The position numbers and the translations under genes are program-made. A stretch of DNA of 64,000 nucleotides, taken from NCBI RefSeq assembly GCF_048773025.1, contig NC_133556.1, positions 5,425,001-5,489,000 of the forward strand, written 5' to 3'. Below the pieces are notes generated by a model, which saw only the letters and a program-made list of their open reading frames with translations, was not told the origin of the DNA and ran no database searches. This stretch comes from Camelus bactrianus (lineage: Eukaryota; Chordata; Mammalia; Artiodactyla; Camelidae). Shown one piece after another: positions 45,908 to 59,059 of this stretch (position 1 is the stretch's first letter; every line of letters begins with the position of its first letter).

Positions 45908-48900
45908 ATGCTGACTTTAGAGGACAAGGACATGAAGGGATTCACCTGGGCCACGGCCCCTGCCTTGACCTCCCTGGGCTACCTGCTCATCTTGCTGGCC
46001 TCCATCTTTCCCTTCTGGGTGCGTCTCGTGAACGAGGAGTCCCAGGAAGTGTTTTTCAGTGGCCTGTTCGAGAACTGCTTCCATATCAAGTGCTGGAAGC
46101 CTCGACCCTTATCCGGTACGGGAGGGGTGGGGCGGCGGGGGTTGGGGAGAGGGAGGTAGGGCCAGCATGGGAGTTGAGGGGGTGACAGGACTGGTTGGGG
46201 CAGATAGGACAGAATTTAATACGCCCGTCAGGACGTTTTTTCTGAGTCTCCACTCTCTTGGGGGTCAGAGGGAAGTAGGCAGCTGGGACGGGGTTAATAA
46301 TAAGAGGTGGAACACTGGGGTCAGGAGCAAATGCCTCAGCAGCGAAGTTTCTTTCTGGGGTGGGAGTGGCTACGCCGAGGATGGGCTGCCTTTAGTCTCT
46401 GCAGACGGTACCCTTTTGGGTGGGCGGGGCATCTAGCCTGGGGAACAGCCTGGTTAGCAGAGCCATGGGGCCCTGCCCAGGCTCTGCGGGTGCTGCCCTG
46501 CGGGTCCGGGTGCCCGCGCCAGCCCGCTCTCCCTCCCTCCCCTGCAGTTTACATCATCCTCGGCCGCGTTTTCCTGCTGTCTGCGGTCGTCTTGTCTTTC
46601 CTCACCACCTTCATCATGGTGTCCTTTGCATCTCAGCTCTTCCCAAGGACCCGGAAGCACAATTTTGTGTCGGCCTCCGTCAGCTTCCTCACAGGTGTGG
46701 AGCAGGCCGGCGGGCCTCAGCCTGGGGAGGGGTCCCAAGGCAGGGAGCCGGGTGGGCTCGGTTTGCGATGTCCGGAGAGAGGGAATTTTTAGGGCCCGCC
46801 TCCCCTGTTGCCTTCTCTGTGAAGTAGCTCCCCCCGCCCCGGGACTGTGATGCCGCTCCTTTGGGGCTTCTGGGCCCTCTGCACGTCCAGCGGGAACAGC
46901 CCTTCCGGCATCTGCCCGGGGGCCTTTCCCCCATAGTCTCTGTCCTAGCGACTGTCACAGAGTCTGGTACAGAGTGATGATATAATTGAATTATATAATA
47001 TAAGTGAAATATAAATGTTTCTTGGATGAACGAATGGAAGAGACCATCTCTGCCCTTTGGAACCTTTTGACTTTAAAAGGCTGGCCAAGGCCCTACCGTG
47101 GGAGGCTCCCAGCAGGTGGAGGAGGTGGAACGCCCACAGTGGGAAAATCAGGTTGAGTTTCATCCAAAGTGTCACACCCAGGGGCCTCGCCTGGGGTCAG
47201 CCAGGGAACAGGCACAGAGGGTGCCCGGGAGAGGGATGTCTGCTCAGGGGGCCCCTGGGACGTGAGGCACACGGGCTTTGAGATGAGTTGGGAAGGAAGA
47301 CGAGACAGGCGCGTGGGGTGGAGGTCATCAGCTCTGAAAGGGCAAGGGGTGCGGGCACAAGACAGGACCCTCCACGCAGGAGCCACACGGGCTGTAGGAA
47401 GGCTGGCACCAAGGTGGGAGCCACAGTAGGAGAGCAAGGGCGCCTGTGACCCGCAGGGGCCTGTGCCTTCCTGGCCTTGTTGCTGCATGCGTTGGAGATC
47501 CAGAACCTGAGGATGAAGCCCAGCCCCCCGCAGTTCTCCGTGCAGTGGCCTTACTACGTCATGGGCTTTAGCATCCTCCTGTTCATAGTGGCCGGTGAGT
47601 GTCTGCGGCTGGGGCCCCTCTCCGTGCCCTCTCTCTGCGTTCGGGAGCTGTGGATGCTCTGGAGCTGCGCTGTTCAAGACCGGCGTCATTACTTGTGGCT
47701 ATTTAGCATTAATTAATTAAAATAAAATAAAATTAGAAATTCAGCTCCTCAGTCATGCTAGCCACACTTCATATGTTCAAAACCACATTATTACCTGTCT
47801 AGTGGCCACCATGTTGAATGGTACAGATGCAGAAAGTTCTACTGGGCAGCGCGGCTTAGAGCCTCAGCCCAGCCCCGTCCTCATCCTCCCCATCTTATCC
47901 ACCTTGGCTTTAGAACCAAACCTCCAAGTTTTCAGACTCTCCCTTACACCATCCTGGTTCCTAAGACTTTCTGTTCCTATCTCTTTCTTTATCTTGAAAT
48001 CTTTGGTCTTACTCCTCACTCTGACCCCTTTATCTTTACACACCCTCATCATCTAAATTCTTAATCCATCTAATTTTGTCCCTCCTCTGAATCCTTTTCC
48101 CACTATATACCTAGATCCATAATCATAATCTATTTTAACTTGATTTTATTATACATTGAATATATAACAGAGAATACCTCTGTAAAATACAATTACTTAT
48201 AAATAAAGGATACATCCGTTGCTTCCACCATCTAATTTAAATACTAGCCACATTTTGTTGAATGCATCGATTGTAAGTTACACACTTATTTTATGTACCA
48301 CAGAGACAGAAGAATTGATGCCAAATCTAATTCTAAGGTGCCGTATGTAGCTTGGAAGGCACATCCTCATTTCAGAGATGTTAAAATGTGAAAAAAAAAA
48401 AAAGGGCTTTGTTAAGGTTAATGAGATATGGTAGAACATTAAGTGTTCTGAAGCCTTCCCCCTCCACCATGTGGCTGTCCCTGATTGCACCTTCCTCTCT
48501 CCCCTCAGGAGTCAGTCATTCTGAAATTCTTGGCAGTCCTGTTTACTACACGCATAGACATCCTTAAACAATGTATTATTTAGTTTTGCATGCTTTAAAG
48601 CTTTATATAATCACACTGTATTTATTCTTCTGGAATTTGCTATGTTTGATCAGCATTATAACCTTGAGATTCCTCCATGTTAATGGGAGGAACTCAGGTT
48701 CATTCATTTTTACCCCCTTGAGTACTTAATTGTATACCTAAGCTTTCCTGTGAAAGGAGCATGGCATTTCTCTGGGAGAATTTTAAGCTCATGATTCAGT
48801 TTCTTTAATGATTATAGGACTATTCAGGTATTTTATTTCTTCTTGAGTCAGTTTTGCTAATTTATATTTTTCTTTAAATGTGTACATTTTATCTAAGTTT

Positions 48901-51900
48901 TAAAATTTTATGGACATAAAGTTACTCAAAATGTTTTCTTTTTTGACTTTTTAATCTGTGCTACATCTGAATTCTTTTTTCATGCCTAGTTTTCTCTTTT
49001 TTTATTGCCAGTTTTGTCAGAGGTTTATAAATGTTTCAGTCTTTTAAAAGAACCAGCTTTTAGCTTTCTTGACCCTTCATGTTATGTTTGTTTTCTATTT
49101 AATTAACTTTTGCTTCTTACTTTCAACTTTCCTCCCTAATACTGGTTTTTTTTTTTTTTTTTTTTTTGCATTTATTCTCCTATTCTTTTTTCCAGCTTCT
49201 TAAGTCAGGATCTAATAAGCTCATCGATTATTTCTTCTTTTCTAAGTAGGCGTTTGAAGCTCTAATTCCCTTCTAAGGGCTACATCTTTATTTGCATCTC
49301 TCACTTTTATGTGTGGTATTTTTTGTTACTGTTCTATCAAATGCTTTCCAGTATCTCTTACGATTTCTTCTTTGATCCATGAATTACTGTAAAGTATAGT
49401 TTTAAGTTTCCAAGCATAAAATTTTTAGTGTATCTTTGTGTTAATGATTTTAATTTAATTTCAATTTGATGAGAGATCATGGTCTATGTAATCTTAATAT
49501 TTTTAGATTTATTTAAACTTGGTTTATAGCCTAATCTGAGGGCCATTTTCACGTTTCATGTTGAATGCAACCTCTTAACTATAAACATTACACCACGCTT
49601 GTTTATTATCTTGTTTACAGTTTGATTTAGAATTGTTGTATTTTACTAGTGAATTGAACTTTTATCATTATGCAGTGACCCTTTTTATTTCTAATAATGC
49701 TTTTTGTTGTAAAGTCTGTTTTATCTGATATTACTATAGCTACCTCTCTATTCCTTAGGTTAATATTTGCCTGTTATGTCTTTTACTTTAAAGCTTTCTC
49801 TGTCTTCATGATTTGGATGTCTCTTATAGATAGCTTATGACTGAGTTTTTTCATCTAGCCTTTCTTTTTCCTTTTTTAATGGAGGTACTGGGGATTGAGC
49901 CCAGGACTTCGTGCGTGCTAAGGATGCGCTCTACCACTGAGCTGTACCCTCCCCCATAGTGCTTTTTAATGAGGGTCAATTAGAGATACACTCTCTTGTA
50001 TTTTATTTGTATGCAATTTCTTTCATTTTTCTTTATTAAAGTTAAGTTTTGCTGAACATACATTTTAAAGTGGATAGTTCTTCTCTCAGCATTCAAGATT
50101 TTATTCTATACCTTTCCCACTTCCATTCTTGTTTTTGAGGAGTTGGTTCTCTTTAAAAATACCGTTCTTTTTGAGGCAACGTTCTTTTCTCTGAGACTGT
50201 CTGTGGTATTTTGCAGGGGGTGGACGTCACGTTAGGGTTTGGTGTGTGAACTGAGCATCAGGCGTGGCATCTTCCTGCACTTCTAGGGCGTTTCTGTCTC
50301 CTCCCCATGGTCTTTCCCTTCCTGTCCTTTGTGGGGCTTCAGGAAGACTTCTGCTAGACCTTGATACTCTGTCCTACATGTCTCTTAACTTCTCTTTCAT
50401 ATTTTCTGTCTCTGTCTTTCTGGGCTGCGTTCTCAATACCTTATATAGATGTATCTTCAATTTACCCACTTGCTTTTTAGCTGCGTGCAGCCTGTCTGAC
50501 CCAGCCATGAAAGCTTATTTCAGTGAATCAATTTTGTAACTGGAAGTTGCATTTTCCTCTAAATCGCATCGTTGTATATCCTTTTCCCTTAAACTTTAAA
50601 TCTATTCTCCAAATACATTTTTGTTATACATGTTATAAGCATACTTATTTTATATTCTGTGTCTTAGATGTTTAACAACTGAATTATTTGCCACTGTTTC
50701 TACAGGCTCTTGCCTACTTGTGGTGCCCTGATTTTTGGAAATGTTCTGTGGGTTTTGACCGTGAACTCGTTTTTCTGGAATTTTGTTGTTATCATTGGAA
50801 ATTCTTTGAGGTCTGTGTTTAAAGTGCTTCCTCAAAAAAGGACTTGCATTTGCTTCTGCCCAGGGTCTGGGTGTACTCCTGCCTGGGTCACAGACAGAAT
50901 ACATAGCTACTGTGACGTTAGCTGCAGACCCACAGAGCAGCTAGCCTGTGCTTATGAATTCTGAGTCGATGCAGGTAACTTCGAAGTTCCAGCTTCATGT
51001 GGCTGACTCTTACTAGATTTCCCATCACGGGCTTTCCTTTGATTTTCTGTGTCCCCAGCGGCCAGTGGAATGGAAACTCAGGATCCCCTGGGCTGAGCGT
51101 ATGTCCCCAAGGTGATGGCTAATTGTGTGCTTGCTTAACTCTAGATTCCTGTTACCGCTCTGGTTTTGGCCTCTAAGAATGTCTTACTCTGATGCCAGCT
51201 TGATGATGTATTTGCAAATACGTTTTTGAAGAAATGGTTAGGATTTTTGTTGTTCTCAGTGGGAGAGTGTCTAGTCTGCTGTAAGGCTGAAAGTAGAAGT
51301 TGTCTTTTATCTTAGTCGTAGCCTTAATACAGCTTTATTATTCACTCAAGATATCTCTGTTCTTAAGAACACTCATTCTCTTCTTCCTTTCTTTTACTTT
51401 ACTGAGGGTCTTGAGCAAGTCACGCATCAAGAGGCCCAGGGTTTGGTGTGACCTTCCTCTCTGAACCTTGTTTTCTGACCTATTAACGGTTAGACAGTTG
51501 CTAAGATGCCTTTCAGCCTGGCCACGGCTCCATGAGCTGGTCCATCTATTTGTATGCCTTGTCCTTTGACGCAGACTGTTTTCCCTCCTGTTTCTGCAGT
51601 GGTCTAAACACGAGGGGAGAACCGGGGAGGGCAGGTGCAGGCCAGAGGGAGTCACCCATCAGAGGAGGGAGTTTCCGACCTCCGGGGCATGGCGCCTGGC
51701 ACCCTCCCTCTCCTGACCCCAACTTCTGCCGTTACCCAGGTGCCATCTGCCTCGTTCAAGAAACAGCCTGCCTTCGCTGCCGTTTGTTGCCCATTTCCCA
51801 GAATTTTGAGGAGACCCAAGGGATCTCGCACCTGGAAAACCTGGAGAGTCTGGGAGGAGAACTGAGCACAATACAAAAGGAGACACTGCTGAAGGAAGAA

Positions 51901-51912
51901 ACAATGATCTAG
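45908..51912 (+). CDS. TMEM225B: TMEM225B, four-pass claudin-like membrane protein
   Basis: Four exons join in phase 1 throughout: 45908-46115, 46548-46694, 47457-47594 and 51740-51912 (666 nt, 221 aa). The protein starts MLTLEDKDMKGFTWATAPAL and ends KETLLKEETMI, closely matching my memory of human TMEM225B. Hydrophobic segments lie at about 19-40, 71-97, 119-134 and 149-171. Between the first two lies a claudin/PMP22-type signature: W37, G52-L53-F54, C57 and C62, the probable extracellular disulphide loop. The C-terminal tail of about 50 residues is polar and cytoplasmic by family topology. The biochemical role is unknown; the related TMEM225 is a testis protein that binds PP1. The ATG at 45908 lies three bases after the acceptor ('gtgtag', exon from 45905) and matches the family start; the GTG at 45905 is not used. 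The last intron (4.1 kb) is filled with LINE sequence. Confidence 0.95.
49146..49168 (+). repeat. Poly-T tract
   Basis: An uninterrupted run of more than 20 T within the antisense L1 in the last TMEM225B intron. Confidence 0.9.
49872..49956 (-). mobile_element. Camelid tRNA-derived SINE, antisense
   Basis: A T-run, then 'ggaggtactggggattgagc', 'ccaggacttcgtgcgtgcta' and 'ctctaccactgagctgtacc'. Inserted in an older antisense L1, which dates it as the younger element. The flanking repeats are not clear. Confidence 0.88.
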
Positions 51913-52163
51913 CCCAGGCTAGGCTGCGCTCTGCGCTCCGTCGGGCCGTGCGCGCGCCCGCGGGCCTGCGTAGGTGGCCCCCGCCTCGGCCAGCCTCCGC
52001 ACTTCTGATGAGGCTCTTGGGTGTCAGGATCGGCCCTCCACGCCCCTGCTCACGGGGACTCTATCTTGCTTGTGTTTGAAATTTGTTAAAAGTTTTTTTA
52101 ATTCTTCTGAACTTCCTGAGTGGTTTTTATTTTAGTTGTGGGGGGTGGGGAACAGGGGTTTTC

Positions 52164-52169
52164 AATAAA
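52164..52169 (+). promoter_or_regulatory. TMEM225B polyadenylation signal
   Basis: AATAAA in 'ttttcaataaaagaatg', 252 bp after the TMEM225B stop codon; the only signal in that short 3' UTR. Confidence 0.8.
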
Positions 52170-54956
52170 AGAATGACTAATGTCTGTTAATCCGTACCTC
52201 AAAAAACCAGTCTGGAGCCTGGAGGGCAGGGTGGGTGGGAGGCATATTACAAAATGATCAAGTGACGTGAGCTTTTGTAAAACAAAAACTCAGCAGAATA
52301 TAATCACGACAGAAGGTGTCTGAGTTAGTGATACTAAAAAGAAAAAGTGATGTCCCCAGACAAAAGTGCGACTCCGTGCAGGAGACGTTTCTCAAGTGTG
52401 TGTTGGAGGGAAGGGCTGGGAGTGGTAAAGGTGGAAGCCTCCCCAGGATTGAGCTCCCAGGTCTGGAAGTCTGAGCGTAAGAAGCCGTGCCTCTGGGGAA
52501 GGCACAGGCAACTTAGCCAGTCGTGTCGGCCTTCCACCCCTTCACTAGAGCCGGAAGCCTCCTGAAGGCACCTCCGAGTGCCCCCTTCACAGTCCTGAAG
52601 GTGCTTTCAGACTGGGGAGCACTCTGCTTCCCAGCTAGGATGGGTGTAGCTGGGAGGTACAGGTGCCCTGGGGCAGCGGGAAGGCTGGAACGGTGATCCG
52701 AGCCCTCTGCTGGCTTCACACCCACCCTTCATCTCAACAGCACCAGTAGCAGTGCCGCCCCTCCTCTCTTTCTAAAGAACACGGATGTGGGAAAATCTCT
52801 TAGAACTTAGGCAGTGCAACCTCCAAATAAGTCCAGGGAGCTGTGCGTATCTTTCTGGAGAGAGGATGTGGTGGATGAGGCTAGAATCAGTTGGGCTCTG
52901 TTGTGACTATTAGACATTGTTCATTAAAGGCTGACCTGGTGTAGTGCCCCATGGGGGTGCGCAGAGGTGTCAGTCAACTCCCGCCCCCCGGAGGCCCACG
53001 CTCAAGCAGAAGGGCTAAGACCTACACACTTGGAAAACAGGCACTAGGTGTGCTCGTTAGATTGTTTCTAGTTTCTTGTTCCATTTCTCTCCAAAAGGTG
53101 TCTTGGGAGTTTCTCTTATAGGCATATGGTGACAGCCCAGTTCCAGTCTTCTCACTTGTCCCCCTTCAAAAAAAATAGGAACTATAATTGTCAGTGAAAC
53201 TGGGAATAGCGAAAATCTACAAACTCTGAAATATGTAGGCCCAAACTTCCCTCACCCAGCAGACCCAGGATGGGAAGCCCCAGCTGGGAGGGCGGCAGGG
53301 TGGGCGCAGTGGGCCGGGTCACTAGTTGCCCTAGTGGTGGCAGATTCCAAAAATTACTAGCAAATATGGATTCAGCTTCAGGTGTCTGAGAAGGACCCAC
53401 CCTCAGGCAATGGCTATGACTAAGAGAAAAAATGTGGTGGGGCAGTGTGTGTTGAAGGGGGCAGGGCTGGCGTGGAAATAGCATGGGAGTCGACTAAGAG
53501 AAACATGGAAGACAGTCCCATGTATAGAAGAGGGGTGATCTGCTTGGAAGGCAGATGGCAGTATCTCTTGAGCAGCGGCTGCTGGGGAACGGAAGGGAGT
53601 GAATAGTGGTACCAGCCCTCTGAACCAAGTCAGGACAGAAGAATCGGGAATCCTGGCTACATGCGGAGCTACATATTCAAAAAGAATCCCTCAGTGAAGC
53701 AATGGAAGGAAGAGCCCCTGCGCCTAGACATGGAGTGCTCTGCTTACCCGCCCTATAGCGCTCCCCCGACAGTACCCCCCTGAAAATGGCTCCTCCAGGA
53801 AAATCAAACATACTCAGCTACAACTAAAACCGCAATGTCAACACAAAGGTATTATAAGAAAAAGCAGAAAGGCAAGTGAAAGTCTGGAGATGAAGAAAAC
53901 TCACCGGAAAACTTGCCACAAAGTGGAGGAATTATAATCCAACATAAACTAGGAAATTTATAAAGCAACTCCAGCTGGGGGCGGGGGGGGGGGGAATCCC
54001 ACAAAGCAGAATTACAGGAACTTTGGGAAGAAATGCCCTGACAATGGAAGGTGAGGGCCAGATAACAGGAAGACAGGAAATGGGAACTGATAGAATCCAA
54101 GAAAGAACTGGAGAAAGTCAGAAATGAAGACTGAATACAAGACGCACCAGAGAGAACAGATACCAGGACAGTAAGACATAAAGGATGAAAATACTAAAAG
54201 TGAAGAAAATGAAATGAGGAAATGAAAAGACTGGAGTGAAAAGTGGAAGAGAGCTATAAAAAGACAGGTAAAGGCGATTGAATATGTAAAATAGGAGTCC
54301 TGGGGGAAGAACACAGAAAAGCAGGGGCCATCTGTGGGGACCTGGGGCAGGTGGGGGAAAAAAAAGAAATAAAGGACAAAATAAATATTTAAAACTAAAA
54401 TTCAAGAAACTTTTCCTGAAATAAAGTTCCACTGAAAATGAGCCTAATGGAAAGGAGTAACGTTTACTTAGGAAAATTGATACACGATGTCAACTTCTTC
54501 CATGATGAGGCAGAGCTTTGTTTTTTTTTTGTTTTTTTTTTTTACTGGAATAGACGCTTACTCTGGAACAAAGCCCGGCCCCATCATGGAAGTCCGGGAG
54601 CCTCTTTACTTCCCTTATGCACGAATACTGGCATACAGTGCAGAATTACTAGACATGCAAAAAATGTGACTGACAAGAGAATAACCAACCAATAGAAGCA
54701 GATACCACAGTGACCCATATACTGGGGTTAGCAGACACCAACTTTCAAACAATTTTATACTAATAAATTTTGTAATAATTGTTTATTACAATTACAAAAA
54801 TTATAATAAATAATTTATTATAATAAAATTGTATTAAACTCTTATTAATGTGTTAAAGAAACTGGAAGAAAAGAAGTGCAGAATTTTCAAAACATGGAGA
54901 AAACTACCAAAATGCCATTTCTCCATATGAGATTTGCAAAAATCCAAAGTTTGATG

Positions 54957-55612
54957 CAACACATTGGGTTGGCCAAAAGACCAGGAAACAGGCACCGTCA
55001 TACATTGTGGATGGAAATGCAAAGTGATGCAGCCCTACTGAGGGGAATCTGGCGGTATCTACAAAACTGGAGAAGCCATAATGATTTAACCCTGCCCAAA
55101 GTCTCCGTTTAAGAATTTATCTAACAGATAAACCTGCACACATATTTAAAAATGGCATAGGTGCATGGTTATTAATTACTGCTGCATTTGTAATAACAAA
55201 TGATTAGAAGCAACTCAAATGTCCATCAGCAGGGGATACTTTAAATAAAGTATTGTTACATCCACACCAGCTTTAAAAAAGAAGGAAGAGAAAGGCCTCT
55301 ATGTACTGATACGGAATCTTTTCTAGGACATATTACACGATAAGAAGCAAGGTGCCTACTGTACTTCCTTTTGTGTTAGAAAGGAGGAGAAAATAGGAGA
55401 ATATATGATTATTAGTATTTATAAATAAATAAACACTTGAAGACTGTATAATAAACTAATTGATCTTTAGAGGTGAGGGTAGGTTAGGGAATGGGGTGGG
55501 TGGCGTGGGCAGAGGCAGGAGTAATAGTTCTGTGTGTAACTTTTTATATGAGTTTATATTTATACTATTGAATCATGTAAATGTATTGAATTAGATAAAA
55601 ATTCATATTAAA
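54957..55612 (+). repeat. Old LINE-1 3' end fragment
   Basis: Diverged L1 3' sequence: 'tacattgtggatggaaatgc', 'ctgctgcatttgtaataaca', 'actcaaatgtccatcagcag' and 'ggtgagggtaggttaggg', ending in an AT-rich tail. It is sense-oriented and older than the copy at 33213. Confidence 0.7.
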
Positions 55613-56262
55613 TCTTAAAGGGTAAGTTGGGTAATAAAAGTCAAATATCCAAAACTGTCCACATCAGCACTATGACCTCCTATAACCTTCATTTCTATAG
55701 TTAAGGCTAAAACAGTATTCACGCCTACCATTTCTGCTAAAGATAGGCCAGGTATAGTGCTACCCATTTTTTTATTAAAGAGCCAGAGAGGTGAATTATT
55801 TACTCCAATGCCGGACCTGATACCCAAGCCCTCTGATGTTCAGTACAGGTTTTTAAATTTTTAAAGTGAACTCTGCTGCCTTTTCTCCTGTTTCCTCTCT
55901 ATGGTCATGACACTGTCTATATTTCATCTTGTACCCTCATCTCTTCTCTATCTCTTGTCTAATGATTTTCTTCCTCTCTCCCTCTGTATCTCTGTCCCTT
56001 TCTCCTTCCTTTCCTCCCTTTTTCCCTTCTTTTTTCTTGCCCCCACAATGCTCTCCATTCATTCCGTACCATGTTCTTTGCTAGGAAAAAAATGCCTTCA
56101 TTTGCTCACCTTCATGAAATCTGTCTTCGGACAGTGCCATTTCCCTGGCAATCCTCAGTTATCATCTGGTCTCTCAGGGCTAGGAGCATGAGGTCAGAAT
56201 TTATCTGGTTAAGAATGAACTCCTTAAAGCTTTCTCTAGAATAATTTTAAAATAATCGACTT

Positions 56263-56437
56263 CAGAGGTGAGCAAACTACAGTTCTTGTGTCAAATCCAG
56301 CCCTGGCTGCGAGCTAAGAATGGTTCTTACAATTTTAAAGGATTGTAAAAATGAAGAACAGGTGACAGACTCTGTGTCCTGAAAAGCCTAGGGTAGTTAC
56401 TCTCTGGCCCTTCACAGGAAAAGTTTACTGAGCCCTA
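56263..56437 (+). mobile_element. Short DNA-transposon-like remnant
   Basis: Begins 'cagaggtgagcaaactacag', contains 'tcaaatccagccctggctgc' and ends 'ggaaaagtttactgagccct', as in a common non-autonomous mammalian element; hAT-type assignment is tentative. No coding capacity. Confidence 0.5.
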
Positions 56438-56939
56438 ACCGAAACCATCACCCATCTTTGGTTCTTTTCTTCCCAATTCAGAGGATCCCATTTTTCTTCT
56501 CCAAGGCTGATCTGGAAACATGTGATCTGATTCAATCTCTCTCTCCCTCTTCCAGAATGCCCTCTTCCCTATGTCTTCTCCATGGCAAGGTGAATAATGG
56601 TTTTTGATATCGCTGGGTATAATTCATTCTTCCAAGACAGATTGTCTGAGCCTGTTGGGCTGTTTCTCTTGGCCCTGGATGGTAAGGTTTGGCCTCATCC
56701 CTCTTGGATGTGAGGGCATGTTAGTGAATGAGGAGGCCATCCGACGCTATTTCCAAGATGGGTTGATAATGTAATTTGTAATATAAAAGAACGTGAGACT
56801 CTGTGAACATGGCTGGATTGTGCCCTGGCTTGTGGTATAAGGAATGGACCCAGTGTTACCTTCTTCCAGATAACCAACCAGTTGTCTGCTTTTTAAAAGT
56901 CCATTCTTATTAATATGAGAATGTGGCCTTTGTCATTTA

Positions 56940-57590
56940 CTAAATTATCCCACTTTCTCTCTCATCCTCCGCATCCAATCAATCCTCAAACGTTGCCAAT
57001 TTTATTTCCCAAATAGGTTTCATACCCAAACCCTCCTTGCAGTCTCTAGTCTCACGACTGCCCCGGTTCTGTCTCTCATCCTCTCTCCCTTGGACTGCAG
57101 TATCTAGCCTCATCTTAAACCTACAGTCATCTTCTCATTTCCCCACCTCCCTCTCCTCTTGCCTAGTCTCTCTCGCAGGTTTCTCGTAGTATCTTTCTAA
57201 AATCTGTCCCTCCCCGCCTTTAAATCTTCCCGCGGCTTCCCATCGCCTCCAGGTTACCACCCGAATGACCAAGTTCAGCCGCCCGCTCCAGTGGCTGTGA
57301 CGGTGTGGCAATGCCATCGATCCTCACGGCTCGCTGGGCTCGTCGTGCTCCCTCTGCTGGGGGCACTCTGACCTCACTTCTTGGTTCACCCCACCCATCA
57401 AATCTGAGCTCAGGTGCCGGCTCTTCCAGGAAGCCTTTCCCGACCACTCCCTGCCCCCACACACTACTTGGGGTCGCGGCCTTTTTTATGTGAACCCGTA
57501 AGACTCGGTGCTTCCCTTCGAACACTCCACCCCTACGCCTCGCACCAAGCAACAGAGGCGTGGAATAAACACGTGTTGACCCTGACTGGG
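56940..57590 (+). repeat. L2-like LINE remnant
   Basis: Sense L2-like phrases: 'agtatctttctaaaatctgt', 'ggcttcccatcgcctccagg', 'tgagctcaggtgccggctct' and 'tccaggaagcctttcccgac'. The right part is CpG-rich because it adjoins the ZSCAN25 island. Confidence 0.6.
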
Positions 57591-57689
57591 CTCTAAAGCC
57601 CCTGGAGGGAGGCGCTGGGTCCAACGGTGTGTCTGGAAGGTCGTTCTTACAGAGGGAAAGCAGGTGTAAAGGCATGGAGTAGTAAAGGG

Positions 57690-58150
57690 CCCTGGCGACC
57701 GCGAGCCTTGAGGGGCGCAGTTAGCGCGGGAGGTGCCCCTGGTGCTCCAGCGCGCGCTCTTGCACGGTCCCCGGGGACGAGCGACCACCGAGACGCACCG
57801 GCCTCCGAGAGTCCTAGAGAGGAAACGGAAGGCGCCCTTCCTTTACGCACCTGTCTGACAGCGCCCGCGGCCCACTTCCGGCCTGCGGAGGGCCAGAGCG
57901 AGCCCGGCTCAGGTGGGGGGCAGTGGGAAGAGCCGCCTCGGGGCGGCGGGGAGGAGGTGGCCGGGGTGGCGGGGCCGGGCTGTGGGGCCGCTGCGGGCCT
58001 CGGCGGTGGCGGCGGGACTGACGCAGCAGGCGGCGAGTCTCCCCAGAGCTGCCTCCCGCGGCGCCGAGGCCTTGCGGGTCCGGACCCGGCGGCCCGCGCC
58101 GCGCGAGGCTCAGGTAGGAGCGAGGCTGATCCCGCCCGGCCAGGGTTGGC
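57690..58150 (+). promoter_or_regulatory. ZSCAN25: CpG island and first exon of ZSCAN25
   Basis: CpG-dense block 1.8 kb upstream of the SCAN exon. The donor CTCAG|GTAGGA (GT at 58114-58115) fits the end of a non-coding exon. A possible second 5' exon, about 58935-59059, lies between 'ttctttag' and 'caag|gtaagt'. The 175-codon frame at 57627-58154 has no domain and is composition-driven. Confidence 0.65.
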
Positions 58151-58689
58151 TTAACGGAGGGGTGTCCACGACCCCGATGCCTTGAACCACGGCGGAACGC
58201 TGTGAAAAGTCAGAGTGACCATTTAAAAACGAGACGTAGGACGCTCAATTAAAGAATAACCACGGGACGCCTTTTAGTTGTCAAGTGCCGGGGATAAAAG
58301 ATGAATGAGGACCTATCTTGACTAAAGGAGTCTGGTAGCTGGAGATATACGGGTAAACACTGGCCCTATAATGCGATTAATGCAATAGTGGGATGAATAC
58401 ATGCAATAGCTAGGAAGCCAGGAAAGAGAAGTCTCAATGCAGCAAAGAAAATGAATAGACTGAAAATCTAAAATAGATTTAAGAAGGATAGATAAATACA
58501 CAAACGCCCAATAGAATATTCAGCAGAAGCTTCGGACGTACCTACTGCCAGTTGCTTATTCTATGCTCCGTTTAGGGTGATCTTCCCCCCTCCCCCCAAA
58601 GTCTACTACAGGCCTCTTCTTTCTCATGAGGACTTGAACCTGCATAGACCTTTCTCTCTTTTTGGCTTCCTGTGTTTCTCATTTATACC

Positions 58690-58860
58690 GTATATTTGGG
58701 AGGCTGACCTTGGCCAGCAGTCTAACCTCGGCCAGCAATCTAACCTCTTACATCTTCAGTTTCTTCATCTGAAAAGCAGGGGGAGTAGTACTTGCCTTGA
58801 GAATGGTTAAGTATTAAATGAGATTATGTGCTCACATGCTTTCTAAATGGTAACGTCTAT
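58690..58860 (+). repeat. MIR SINE
   Basis: Sense MIR: 'acatcttcagtttcttcatc', 'tgaaaagcagggggagtagt' and 'gttaagtattaaatgagatt'. A local 14-bp duplication (CGGCCAGCA-like) gives two near-identical 'gccagca(g/a)tctaacctc' copies at 58714-58746. Confidence 0.6.
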
Positions 58861-59059
58861 ACAAGTTAGAAATCTTTCCAGCAGTTTTAGTAACTGTATA
58901 TATATACTTACATTGCTCTGTTGTTTTCTTTAGGCTGAGCACGTCGTCACATCCTGGCTACCAGCAAATCTATTGGTTTTACCTCCAAAATATGTCTTGA
59001 CTTTGCTTCTTTACCACCACCCTGGTCTAAGCCCCTATCATCTCCTACTTGGATCAAGG

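Larger units (their letters stand above)
48780..50160 (-). repeat. Antisense LINE-1 ORF2 region, interrupted by a SINE
   Basis: The plus strand reads as the reverse of an old L1 ORF2: 'aaaagaaccagcttttagct', 'gatttcttctttgatccatg', 'atgagagatcatggtctatg', 'gtctgttttatctgatatta' and 'ttggatgtctcttatagat'. A camelid SINE splits it at 49872-49956, after which L1-like text continues to about 50130. There are many changes and no intact frame. It lies in the last intron of TMEM225B. Confidence 0.75.
52170..57690. other. Intergenic, repeats only
   Basis: No gene between TMEM225B and the ZSCAN25 promoter. About 53700-54840 is A-rich and probably LINE-derived, with a poly-G run near 53981-53994 and an AT-rich stretch at 54755-54840. 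An L1 3' end (54957-55612), an hAT-like remnant (56263-56437) and L2-like sequence (about 56940-57590) follow. Open frames such as 54012-54432 on the minus strand arise from the A-rich strand composition. Confidence 0.5.

Noticed and set aside
47093-47689. 198-codon minus-strand frame opposite TMEM225B exon 3
   Set aside because: Shadow of the sense exon and its GC-rich flank; no domain and no splice support on that strand.
57627-58154. 175-codon frame upstream of ZSCAN25
   Set aside because: GC-driven frame over the promoter and first exon; composition is repetitive Gly/Ala/Arg with no similarity I recognise.
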